Part shown: positions 46,801 through 58,900 of the stretch, one piece after another
Position numbering within the stretch: position 1 is the stretch's first letter
Layout of the letters: every line of letters starts with the position of its first letter
DNA from: Caenorhabditis remanei
Taxonomy: Eukaryota > Nematoda > Chromadorea > Rhabditida > Rhabditidae
Direction of reading: 5' to 3'
Assembly (NCBI RefSeq): GCF_010183535.1
Contig: NC_071330.1
Coordinates: forward strand, 7,235,717 to 7,299,716
DNA length: 64,000 nucleotides
Position numbers and translations under genes: made by a program
The notes under the pieces: model-generated
Told to the model about the DNA's origin: nothing
The model's input: the letters and a program-made list of their open reading frames with translations, nothing else
Databases searched by the model: none

Positions 46801-49800
46801 GGACACCGCTCCTCGCGCTCTGGTGACCGCCATCGGTTTGCGTCCCTCCTCGATGATCGCGCCTCTCATTTATTTCTACGTCTCCCTTTCTTTTCAATAA
46901 CGCTCCTCATGTAAACTGATGATCTAATAATGAAGAATAGTGCCTCCACGAAAAAGAAAAATGACTCTTCTTTTTTGTGTCACCGATAATTGACAGTATT
47001 AAGTACGTGTCTACCCTTCTCTTTTTCACTACTATCAAACCGTTTCAGCGGAGAATGCATGTGCTGATGTTTTCATGCGTTCAAAAGTCTCCATCTTTTC
47101 TCAATTGTTTCGTAGATTCGCACGCCCTTTTTCTGACGGTGCGTCGACAAAATTTTTATCAGTCAGTTTGCGGCATTTTGTTCTCATATATTTTTTCTGA
47201 AACCAACTTTTTCTATAGAATATCAGCTTTTCTATAGAATATCAGCTTAGTTCTGTATTATAAGTTGAAGTATTTTGAGTTATACTATTCATCGTTGGTT
47301 TTTTCCTCTTCTTTTTGCTTGTCTAGACCAAGCCAGATTTTTTGTTTTTCTTCGAATGATCAAGTCGTTTTACGAACACTATTTTAGACAACACATCTAC
47401 GCGAACACTCATCTCACTTTCATCGTTTTGATTCTAGAAAATTACACCATCATGTCCCCAAATAAAACGAAACGGTGGTGAAAAAAGACATTGAAATGAA
47501 TCGAAGCCTCGTAGATTCGTATGTGTGTCCCTCTTCGAATTATGCGTTTTAATTGATTCGCGAAAAGAGTCGAAAGGGCAAACGGGTCACCACTAGATTT
47601 CTCGCTGGCTTTTTATAACTTCTGATGTTCCTACTGCTACCCTTTCTCTTACTTTTTCTCGTTCTTTCTACCGGTCGGGCCAACGTGGTCGTCTTCACTA
47701 TTTTTTCAACAACGTCTTCAACTCCTAGGTTATGTTTCGTCTACAGAGACTTAGAGAGACAAGAAGAGAAACACTGGTCGAATGATGATGGCGTTAGCAA
47801 TGGTGGTATACGACGTATGTCGCTCTTTTCTTTTCATTCCCCTCTATATCTTGGAGTAGTGCACGCTCCGGCGGTAGTGTGTCCATATCTCATCCCGGTC
47901 GGCAACAGCCCTCCTTCTTTTCTACCAAAAGGATATGACTCTTAGAGGCGACGGAGGAGTGACTTCATTGAGTATGTGCTTTTCTGTCGAGACTCAAAAA
48001 AGATTGGTGTAGTCCGCAAAGATGAATAGTTTCGTTGGTAACAATACCTTCGATACTAACCACCTTATGTAGTCTACTTCGTTGTAACACATGGTTCAAA
48101 TGGTGTTGTTTGCGAAAGGAAGGATTAGAAGTCTCGAGTGATCACCCGGGCGGTCGCTTACCATCGGCCGCTCACCAACGCCCTCCCACCAATGCCCTCA
48201 TCGTGCACTGTTGGCTGCCTGACGTGTCTAGGTATGCGAGATGACGACGTTCTCGAAGTGAAGTGTTCGGATATTGATACCTGCGAAAAAAATTACCGCA
48301 GTTTTTTGAGTTATGGATTTCTCTCGTCGGCGGATTTCACCACTTCATCATTTTTAAAAGATTAGTCTGCTTGTCTACACCTCAGCCTACATCGTCATAA
48401 TAATTGCTATGCCCTGTTTCTTCAGCTCTAGTAACGAGACTCAAATCTCACCTATCTCATTTTCTTCACCACGCCATGTTCTGACGTGCTGGAGTTTTTT
48501 TGGTCAAGCTTCGTGCCATCAGGCTACACACATGCAGCAAACACTCGCATACACACATGCACACTCACTAAACACATCGAGACACCCTCCCTTTTTTATT
48601 CCGAAAATACACACAACACATGAAACCGCTCTGCTACGGGTTTCTGGTCTCCTTGTGCCGACTCCAAAATCATCCAAGCTCTAATTTTTTCTCAATTTCA
48701 CGTTTTTTATACTTGTACTTCTCTATTCCTTTTTACAACTTTGATACTTCCTTCCTTCCTTTCAGTCTACACTTGTGTTCCTCTAGATGGTCTAACTGCG
48801 CCTCTTCGTCTCATACACTCTTTCCCTCTCGCGTTCATTCGCTGTCGTTTTCATCTTCTCTTTCTCAATCTCTTCCTCTTCTGTTCTCTATCGGCGCCCG
48901 GGTTTTTTTGCATGGCGCCGCCGCCGTCACCCGCAAAGCTGCATATGTGTGTATGCATGTATGTATATGTTTGTGCGTATCTTTATTCGTAACTGAACGG
49001 CTGTAATGTTCTACCTATACGTTAACTCGCGTATCAAGTCAGAACTCGCGGTGCAATCGTTTTTCCACTGTACAATTTATATCCTTTGGTGAATTTGATC
49101 ATTCGCTTTTGTCGGTTTCTTTACATTCAGAATCCATACATTATCTCTTTTTGAAATGCTACTTTCTTCCGTTCTTCCCATTTTCTTCTACAACCTTCTT
49201 CATTTTTCTATGTAAACCACCCGGTCGGTCCTGTCGTACCTTGCCATATGATTGAATGCCCTACGCGTTCCAAAAATGCGAACGCAACCGGTGGAGTTTA
49301 TAAATTCCTCTTCTTTTAGTCCTCCTTTTCCTCCCAGTTTGTCCTCTCTCTTTGCTCTTTATGTGCTCAGAAATTCAAGATACTTCTCCTTTCGCCTTCT
49401 TTTCCACAATTCGCCACTCCTCGCCTTACGCCACGCCACGCCGTCGTCTTCTTCTTCCTCCCGCCCCATTTTGCTCATTCATTTCACTGCTCACACTGCC
49501 GTCCTTCTATTCCTCCTGCTTTTCCTTCTCCTCTTTCTATTCCTTCTAGTCAGGAGAAGAAGGGGAGGCCCCATCGAGATTTTGTGCTTCTCGTGCCAAC
49601 CCTAATAACAAGCACATCAGATGTTTGAAATTGACTAGTCGTGTCTTTCTCTTACCCCTCACTCTCCCTCTATATTTTCTCGGGCTTTCCTTCATCTTGT
49701 TTTTTCTACATACAACTTCACTCCTCCCATTTTTCTCCGTTCGTTTTCTTCAACCTAATTTTTAGTGTTCCGTTTTCAGGAATCCGAAAAAAAACGTCGT

Positions 49801-51416
49801 CGGAATGAAACCGTCGACAAGCAAAACATCGTCTTTATCACATTCACCACCACCTGAAGAACCGACGGTGCCATATGTAAACGACAATTTGCCGAATCCA
49901 GAAGACGAACCGTAAGTCTTGACTTGTAGATTAAACAGCTACTTTTTCTATATACAGTGTTTATAGGTGCGTGAGTGATATAAGTTTGTTTGAATTGGGT
50001 GAAGAACGACATCGTCAAAAGTCGAAACAGGCGGCTGAAAAATACGAGAGGATTATACCGGCGTTGGTGGCTGACCAAAGAGCTGTGACTGGACATCTCT
50101 TCCATAGATACACAGAAGATGAAGAGCGAAAAAGGCTTGAGCAGCAAAAAAACAAGGAGGCAATGAGTGCATCAGCAGCACCTACATCTCGAAACGGTCA
50201 CATCGGTGAAAATAGAAAACGACGAAACGATGCGGTAGCCCAGCCTACTGAAGAAGATTGGAGACGAGTTCAACAACAGCAGCACTGGATGGCTCAATCT
50301 CAAATGCCAAACGGGTTCCATTTGCAGCAGCAACAGTTTCTTCACCAGCAACAACAACAACAGCAACAATATTTGGCACATCAATCAGTTCCAACACCTG
50401 CCTCAATACATCAGCCGAGTCCAGTCGAAATGCAAAATGTTGGGGACCGTCTATCGGCAGTTGACGAAAATATTCTGAATGTTCCTGACGGAAAATGGTT
50501 CGACGAGCTAGCTGTGATAGTGGCTGTAAGATTTTCAAAACTTTCAATAAGAATAATAGACATAATCACGAACAATATCCTGTGCTATTTAATATATGTT
50601 TATGGCATTTAGTGCCAAAAGATGTATTAAATAGCACAAGTTGTTGATCTTGCATAGGTTCATAACCATCTTGAACAAGATAACAAAATATGTTTTTTTT
50701 TCAGGAAAACTATAACGCCGATACTGTACTGGGACCCGACACATACGATACATTCTTAAACGAGTTGGAGTCAACGGAACCTATTGCTGAAACATCAAAG
50801 TCTCCGATGGAAAAGATAATTGATCGAATACCATCAGCTGCGACCGTTCAGAATCCTCAGCAACTAGCTCAGCAACAGCAACAGCATCAGAATAAAATGC
50901 GATTGTTGCAACAGCAACAGCAAGAGCAACAACAACAACTTCAGCAGCAAGAGATGCAAAGATTGGAGCAACAAAGACAACAGCAACAGCAACAGTTACT
51001 GCAGCAACAGCATCAGCAACGTCAGCAGCAACAAATGCTACTTCAGCAGCAGCAAATGCAACAACATAATCAGATGAATGGGGCGCAGTTTGCGCAAGCT
51101 CAACAAGCTGCATATATGCAGCAGATGCAAAGAATGCACCATATCAGGTAATTATTTCATATCAAAGGAATAGCAGAAAAGATTGGAAATAAAGAAGATA
51201 TAACCAGTAATTTTGCGTAGCGGAAAGTTGTGTTGTTACAGGTATCAACAACAACAACATCAACAGCAGCAACTGCACCAACTGCCACAGCCACATCAGA
51301 ATGCAGCTATGGGATATGGTATTCCGAATGGATATCCTCAGCAAATGCATATGCATCATGCACCTCCTTATGCTCACCATATGCCTCAGCATACTCCATT
51401 TGCAAACATCAACTGA
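43823..51416 (+). CDS. sel-8: SEL-8/LAG-3, glutamine-rich Notch transcription co-activator
   Basis: Exons are 43823-43878, 49780-49911, 49967-50525, 50705-51147 and 51242-51416, giving 454 residues. It is the functional counterpart of Mastermind and bridges LAG-1 and the Notch intracellular domain on target genes. The segment ERHRQKSKQAAEKYERIIPALVADQRAVTGHLFHRYTEDEE is the basic helical region that contacts the complex. Two glutamine-rich blocks follow, and a His/Met/Pro-rich end closes the protein. The exon at 43823 (MEDLSEYFVTNTSHIF) joins in phase to the 49780 exon (AG|G AAT CCG). The resulting first intron is 5.9 kb. Alternatively translation could start at the internal ATG 49804. I recall a published length of 490 residues, so a small exon may be missing from this model. 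Confidence 0.88.
44780..44870. repeat. Poly-C run and (CT)n microsatellite
   Basis: A run of about 14 C (44790-44803) is followed by a TCTCTCTCTC tract (44836-44860) inside the sel-8 intron. Confidence 0.8.
47209..47246. repeat. Perfect 19-bp tandem duplication
   Basis: TTTTCTATAGAATATCAGC occurs twice head to tail. It lies in the sel-8 first intron. Confidence 0.9.
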
Positions 51417-52928
51417 TTGCAATTATCATCGATGCTAACATGATAGATATATCACGATATTTCAAAATGAACCTATGCAAACGCGCTCTTTTGAGAAAAA
51501 TCGCATACCTAAATTTTTTGTTCGAAATGAACATACTCGCAACCGGGCCGGGTCCGGGCCTTGAACGGGCCTTGAGCTCACCGAGATCAACAATTTGACA
51601 GGTTGATCGACTCCTAATTGTCATTTTGAAGCGAGTTATCTCAAAGCCAGCCCGCCCATGGCCTGGACCCGGCCCGGTTGCTAGTAAGGAAATGAAGAAT
51701 TTTGAAAAGACATTATTTTAAAGAGAGATATAATCGAGAAAGGCCAATTTTTTTTGAAAGAATTTTAGTTTACAAAAAATATTAAAACAGTGCAATTTAA
51801 GTTTCAGATATTCAATATAACCAAAAATGCAGTCTCAACAAAGCGCTTTTGCATAGGTTCACCTTGAAATATCATGAGATATATTTGTGCAATAGTAATT
51901 TTATCATTTAACTTATTCTCTCAATTCAAAAAATCCCGATCCCATTTCTCTTCTTGCCTTCTCGAGCTGGATTTGTTTCTAGTCTCCTCGCCAATTTTGT
52001 GTTAGATATTCTTATAGCTCTGTAAATTCAACTTCACCAATTTTTGGAAGTTGTTCCCCACTTGATCATGGCAGGCCATGTTGTTCTCAGTCCCCCACTA
52101 TCAAATAGTCAGATTTCCTATGCACCGTTTTTTATATGTTTCGAGTAAAATACCGATGATCTTCGTCGACAACCCATTATACATTTTCTACTGGGAAATT
52201 CTACTACTAGGCAATCTCTAAGTTTCGATTCGCTGGTTCGACGAAACTCTAAATTTGCATTTCATTCGTTCATTCTAAACACCTCATTCTCTTTTGATTG
52301 ATTTCTTTTTTGCGTTTTTCTTGAATTGTATCCTTTCTTTTTTCTCTTCTTCCTCTCGTTTCCCTTTTCTTAATAATTGTTGAAACCCTGGTGATTTACA
52401 AAATCAAGCCCTCCGTTCCCGTCTCCCATACATAATAGTTTAGATTTTCTTTAAAATCTCGTAGCCTTATCCCCGTTCTCCATACCGATTGTTGGTTTTG
52501 TATCATAAATACGGACACAGACTGTCAAGTTTTATATGAAAAGAAAGTTTCTGATTGAGTTTTGTTTTTCGTCCTATACATACAAGTTTTACGGTTTGGG
52601 CGATTTTTCGTACAATGAAAATGATAAAGAAAGAAGAAAGAAAGTGGAGAGTGGTGCAAACCAAAAACAAAAAAAAAACGAAAAATTAGGGAAAAAGTAC
52701 GAAAATCACATAGGTGACCCATTGAGATAGATTTTATATATTATGGAAAGGGGGAAAATGAACAAATTGACTAGTTTTGAGAAGAGAATGAAATGAGATA
52801 AACACCTACAGTACCTCATAGCAAATTAGAGAAAAGGCAAAAAAGCTAGCACCTCGCGGGATCCGTTTCTTGAGAGTTCGATGGGGAAAACGTATGAAAG
52901 AAGAAGAAGAAAAGAGGGAAAACAAATC
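51417..52928. other. sel-8 3' region and spacer before ptp-1
   Basis: This 1.5 kb separates the converging sel-8 and ptp-1 stops. It holds the GC-rich foldback at 51539-51681. The stretch CCTATGCAAACGCGCTCTTTTGAGA just before the element partly reappears inverted near 51836-51862, so the repeat may extend further. No coding frame is supported. Confidence 0.5.
51539..51681. repeat. GC-rich foldback element, core 143 bp
   Basis: GCAACCGGGCCGGGTCC at the left is inverted at the right as GGACCCGGCCCGGTTGC, 17 of 17 bases. It sits 120 bases after the sel-8 stop and may be within its 3' UTR, where it could fold strongly in the mRNA. Confidence 0.85.
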
Positions 52929-55900
52929 TTATCGTTTCTGATATTCTGCTAACGGTTTGATTGTTCCCTCATTGTAAGCACGAAGAATTGAATCACAGAC
53001 AAATGTGTATTGGCCCTGAAAATTTGAAATTTTACGTAAATTTTGCATTCGATTCTCGAAATTTTGTGAAGTAAAAATCAAGAACATCTATCTAAAGTAC
53101 CGGACAAAAAGGTATCAATTTTGGTTGTTTTCAGTGGAAAATGACCAACTTTGAAAGTATGTCATAGTAATTCTGAAATTCACACCAAGAAAATGTTTAA
53201 TGAATCATACAGATCAAGGGTAGAACTTTATTTTTGTAGTTGACAACTTTTTTGTACGGACACTCCCAAGAGAGTTATGGTCATTTTAAGACGACAGCTG
53301 GCGTAATTCAAGGAGAGCCCCCCATCCAGTTGAGCCCCCCACGTTGATAGCAACCCTTGCAAAGCCCCCCACCAGTACAAATTTGGTGGGGGGCTCTCTT
53401 TTCAAGAGGGGGGTAACTCTTGAATCCCTCTGTTAAACATTCGTCCCCCACCTGTAGAAATGGGGGGCTCTACTTTAATTACCCGGCATACTTAAAAAAG
53501 AGCCCCCCCCCTCTCCTAAACAACCAACTCTTGGTGAAAGATGAGCCCCCCACGATTTAATAAAAGGCCCCCACGAAACAGACTCCCACCATAAAAGTGA
53601 TTCATTCAAGAATGGGACCCCACCATTAAAAAAGAAGCCCCCATCGTTCAATATCGGCGCTCTCTTGTCAAAAACTGGGATTTTACTGCGCTATCCCCTC
53701 CAAAATGCCAGTATACAATTAATTTTCAGAAAGGAAGGTAAAACATTTGCTGAAATCAGTGAAAAACCAAGAAAAATGGGGAAAAATTAATGGAAAAACT
53801 ATGATTTTCGAAGTCCGCATATTATAATCTGCAATGCACTTGAAATCACGCAAAAACGGGGGGCTCTTCTTTAATCCACTGGCATTTTATATTACGACAG
53901 AATGGGGGGTTCTGCTTGAATCCGCTTTGGGGTGGGGGCCCAATCTTGAACGGGGGTCTCATATTGAATGGGGAGAGGGGGCTCTCCTTTAATCAACTTT
54001 CTATTTGGAGATAGTAACAGTGGGGGACCAACGTTTAACAAGCTTGTTTCTCAAAGTTCACTGGTGGGGGGCTTTTCCAGGACAACTTTTGGGGGGTCAT
54101 TTTTGAATTAGGGGGGGGGACGGTATTTGAATTTCACCCGAAAGCTCAAAAATCGCACTAATTTGCACTGAAATTGGTCGATTTGAGGGAGAAATTACTT
54201 TTTCGATATGTAACTTGCTAGGGAGTGTTGGTACAAAAAAGTTGTCAACTACAAAAATGTAGTTCTACCCTTGATCTGTATGATCCATTAAAAATTTTCT
54301 TGGTGTGACAATCAGAATTACTATGGCACACTCTCAAAGTTTGGTCATTTTCCACTGAAAACAGCCAAAGTTGATACCTTTTTGTCCGGTACTGTAATTA
54401 CAAATTTGATTAAAAATATTACAAATAAAGATCCTCAGATTTAATTATTACATTTATTGGAATATTCCAAAAATTGAAGACTTTTCGTAGAAACTGAATA
54501 TTTAATAAGTTTTGATAAGTTTAATATGGACGGTCCAAAACTAAATGTTTTTCGAAATTGCAAATAGAACTACAGTATATTCTATTCAAAGTGGTGAAAA
54601 CGGCGAAACCACGTCGTGCATTTTTAAAATTTCTCATAACTTTTTCAGACAAAATTTTTTTTTTAAAAGAGGATAAAAACTCACAGGTGTCTGAATGAGC
54701 ATTGCCCTTTGATCTCTCATCGTCCTTACAATATCTAATGGATAAACTGGTTCATTTGATTCAACAAGACATGCTGCTGTTTCCATCAGAATCAATACTC
54801 CAGTTCGTCCGATTCCCGCTGAACAATGAACGACAATAGGATCTACAGATCCTTGTCTCGCTTTTCGGACTTCGTCAACAAATTGAATGAAATGCTTCGT
54901 ATCGTCTGGAACTCCATGATCTGGCCATGCGATGTATTGCATTTGAGTCACTCTTCTCTCTTCGTTTGTCTGAAAACTCAAGAGAACGTGAAAGATTCGG
55001 TTTACTTGAAACAACTTACAGTTCTATCTCGAACACTAAACTCTCGATAACAGCAATTCGTCGTCTGTTTATCCTTAATACATCGGATCATCAGTCGACC
55101 GTATTCTTGTGTTTCGTATAGCCTCGGCCAATATTGATGACATTTGACACGCCCCCTTTCAGTAATTGTAGTCAACATCACAATTGTCGTACACAATTGC
55201 TCCCAAACCATTAACCAGAAATCACCAGATGTATGAGCAAGAGGTCCTTGACAAGCAATGTATCGATTGATTATTCCAGATGCTGGAATTTCCATCTGAA
55301 AAAAAAGAGAATTTCCGGTGGGCGGTTGAATGAAATCAACTCACATTTACAAAATTCGCATTGATATAATCCCCACTTCCAGATGTTTGAAGAACTACTC
55401 GAGTATCATCATAAGGACATACATCTCGATATCTTAAACTCAAAATTTAGGAATAAAATTTTTAGAGCGTCAGGTGTTTTCAGAAATTTTTGAAAAGTTC
55501 ATCAACTCACCTATTTTTGGCCACATTTGTGTTCAGCCTACAAATATTCATACTCAATCCGGGCTTCTTCCGATACAACATCTCGAATTGATCTACTACT
55601 TTTCCAGTCGTCAATGCATCAGTAAGAAGTTGAAGAGACTGCGAAAGTTTATCAGATCTTGGAACTGAATCCGCTACTCTTGCTGGCTCCGGAACCATTT
55701 GACTGTCTGGTTCGTCGATTTCTTCTCCTAACCGGTAAACTGAAAAAAGAGAGATTTGCAATAGAAAAAGAAAAATAAATAAATTTTTGAGACTGAAATT
55801 AACAAAGAAAATGATTAAAAAGAAATGATTAAATAACAATAGTGGAAAACTGATATTTTAGTGAGGAAAAGGGAAGGAATATGAATCATATTCAGTTTTA

Positions 55901-58900
55901 AACATGTATGTGATGACTCAACCCTGAGGAAATGGTGATGATATATATGGATGAGTCATCACAAGTGCTACCATATAAAACATACGTTTCTTCTGTTTTT
56001 CGAATTACTCACCGTTCGGTCGAATCGTGAGATGAAGCTCTCCTCCATTGGTTCCTGATCTTGCTGATCGAATAAATTGAACAACATGATCATGAGACAT
56101 TGTAGAAACATCTCTTCCATCAATAAACAATACTTGATCTCCTTCATTTAATCTCGGCTGACATTTATCTGCTGAACTATTCGGTGCCACTCTTGATACA
56201 ATTACTGGATAGTTTTGATCGGCTCCTCCTTTCACATTAAATCCAAATCTTCCATGTCTATCTGGCCTCATTTTTATCGTAACAATTTGATCTTCTCCTA
56301 CTGGACTGCTTGACTGAAAATATTTTTTTTGTTTAAAAGTATTGATTCAATTATAGAAGAACTCACTTTATTACTCTGCGGTGATCTCCTTGATCTTGGA
56401 GGACTTCCACCAATTCCAGCAGATGCAAACGAAGAATAACTGGCTACTGAATTTCGAGGACTTGAAGTATTATATGATTGATTTGTTGGTGGAAGACCTC
56501 CTCGAGCTGCTTTTGCCACTGCTACACCAGATGATCGGGATATCGTTCCGTCTGAAATTCATACAGTGTTTTTTTAAAATCAACTTATTTGGAAAAATTA
56601 TGATCTCAGAATTCAGATCACAATCGAATAACAAAATTTATGCCTCAGGATTTTTTTTCATTTCAAATCATACGCAATTCTGATCTGCACAACTGAAACA
56701 ACCGTTTCCGATTCTCGTCTTTTTTCAATTTCAGGGCTATATATGAAATACTTACTCAAATATGGTGAATAATTCGTATTCGTTGTACTCGTCGGTTGCT
56801 GTGTTTGTGTCGAATTTGCATATCCATATGCTGAATATCCACTAGTCGCTTTTCGTGATGCTCCATTCGGAGTTCCAGAAGTCGCTGGTCGAACTGAGGC
56901 AGTCGCATGAATGCCTGGTGATGTTGAGGTACATGCCTGGAATTGAATGTTTCGATGTTCATTTGTTTCTAGTTTCTAGTCACTCTATCTCTGTCTTTAT
57001 AAGAGAAGAGAAGAATGATGTGGGGGCGAAGAAGGGAGCGAGAAGAGCACATGCTCTCGAATCTGTGTTTGTAAGGGGAAGAGAGTCGTCACACCGAGTG
57101 TCGCGCAAGACATTTTTTCGAGATAGAGACACACACAAAAGACAACTAATTGACACATTTTTTGGAAGATGAAGAACATTATTGATTTGTTGATAAGGGA
57201 TTGAAAGGATTTGAGGTGTCAGATGGTTTCGAACCATTCAAAAAAAATTCAGATCTGATTGGTCTAGATTTCGATGATTTGTTTCTAGTAATAGACAGAT
57301 AAATTTTCGAATTCACAGCTCGGAACAGAAAGTAGAGATGTCTATGAAACTAAATCAGTTTTATTCTTAACCAATATCTCGAAAGTTTTGAATTTGGGTT
57401 ATCTTGTATCCAAAACTTTCAAGAAACTCACAAACTTTTTTCTAACAAATTTTCGAATTGATCTAGAAATGACTGTAAACTGTACCTGCTTATTGAATCG
57501 CTTTATCGTTTCAGCAATATCAATTTTCCCAGGCGCCGCATTGACGCGAAACGACACGGAATTACCGATGGGCATTCGCCCTGTTAGGATCTCAGGAATC
57601 AGCTCAGAGTTGGTTGATAATAGAAATTTGGCAGAACAGAACTCTATTTCTTTCTCTCTTTTTCTTGCTAAACACAATTAGTACAGATAGTTGAGAGATA
57701 GTGAGAGAGATAGAGAGTTGAAAGAATCAGAGAGGACTTTTGAGAAAAAAGGGCTTTCTTTCTCTCTTAGTGAATCGAGATGTGTGTATGTGTATGCTTG
57801 CTCAACCGACAGTACCTATCGACACTCTCTATGTTTCCCTCCGTCTAATCCTTATGAGACGCAGAGATTTGGAGCGGCGCCACACCGAGAGTAAACCGGA
57901 CGGAACCTATACATCGTGGCGGGAGAATCGGAGAAGCTCTTCTCAACGGGCGGTTCGATGCAGTAAGTGGTGGTGCCCTCTGCTTGTTTTCAATGATTTA
58001 TTTGTGTTCGAGAGGAAGAAAGCAACTATATATCTGCATCGATAAACTATATTCTTTTTTCGCTTTTGTTTCGTGGCTTTAATAATATAAGTACAGAAAT
58101 ACGGTGTTCTGAAATCTACACAAAAGTTATTCGTATTTACAGTTTCTTGCTAAAAATTACCAATTTTCAGAGAAGGTACTACTGTACCAAAGTTTTTCTG
58201 GAAATCGAGAGCTTATGTAGATAAAAATCTGGGGCTATTTATTCTTGTAGCTGAAAACTTTTCGAATCCTTATCAGGCTAAACCACGTTAATTGTTTCTA
58301 TTTCGGTCTGACTAACTAAAATTTCGGTCTGACTAACTAAAAAAACGACTTTCAATCGAGAACTACAAAAATTTCAAGGCATATCCTGCAATTTGTTAAA
58401 ACTTGAAGCCATCTGATATGAGGGAATTTGTAAATGTTTATTTTTTGAATCAAAATTTGTATCATTTCCATCTCGTTCAAAATAAATTTTGTTGAAAGTT
58501 AGAATTGAATATTTTTTGAATATGACGAAAATATCAAAGCTCAATTTTTTCCAGATATAATCAAAAACGTTTCATTTTTTCCCTCTAATTTTAGATTTGT
58601 TGGTCACTAAGTCGGAAATCAGATGTTCAAAGAACTGTTCATCCCTCTTGATTTCCGATTACTCCTCATCAGTACTGTGTCAACACCAGAACTCTCTTCT
58701 GTATCTCTCGTTCTCTACTCTATTTTTATTACTTTTTGAGGTTCAGAACGCAATGGATGAAAACAAACGTTTTCTTTTTCATGCGTCATTCTTTTTACAC
58801 CTTCAACCCATACCGTCACCTCAGAATGACTTTGAAAATACAATAAAAGAAGTAATAAAATAGGGAGCAGCTGCAGAATGGATATTCTATTTTTTGAAAA

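Larger units (their letters stand above)
43879..49779 (+). other. Large first intron of sel-8, pyrimidine-rich
   Basis: This 5.9 kb interval holds no supported gene. The plus strand is rich in C and T from about 44.6 kb onward, including CT-rich tracts that create spurious frames on both strands. CA/TG-rich patches occur near 45880 and 48940. The AT/CT composition and length suggest that it contains enhancers or an internal promoter for shorter sel-8 transcripts; that is inference. Confidence 0.45.

Noticed and set aside
44553..49605. Many overlapping frames on both strands (for example 44553-44912 and 48620-49006)
   Set aside because: They result from CT-rich and simple-sequence DNA in the sel-8 intron. 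Translations are low-complexity Ser/Leu/Phe/Pro strings.
53096..54393. Possible transposase gene inside the large foldback
   Set aside because: No open frame of useful length crosses the G-tract array.
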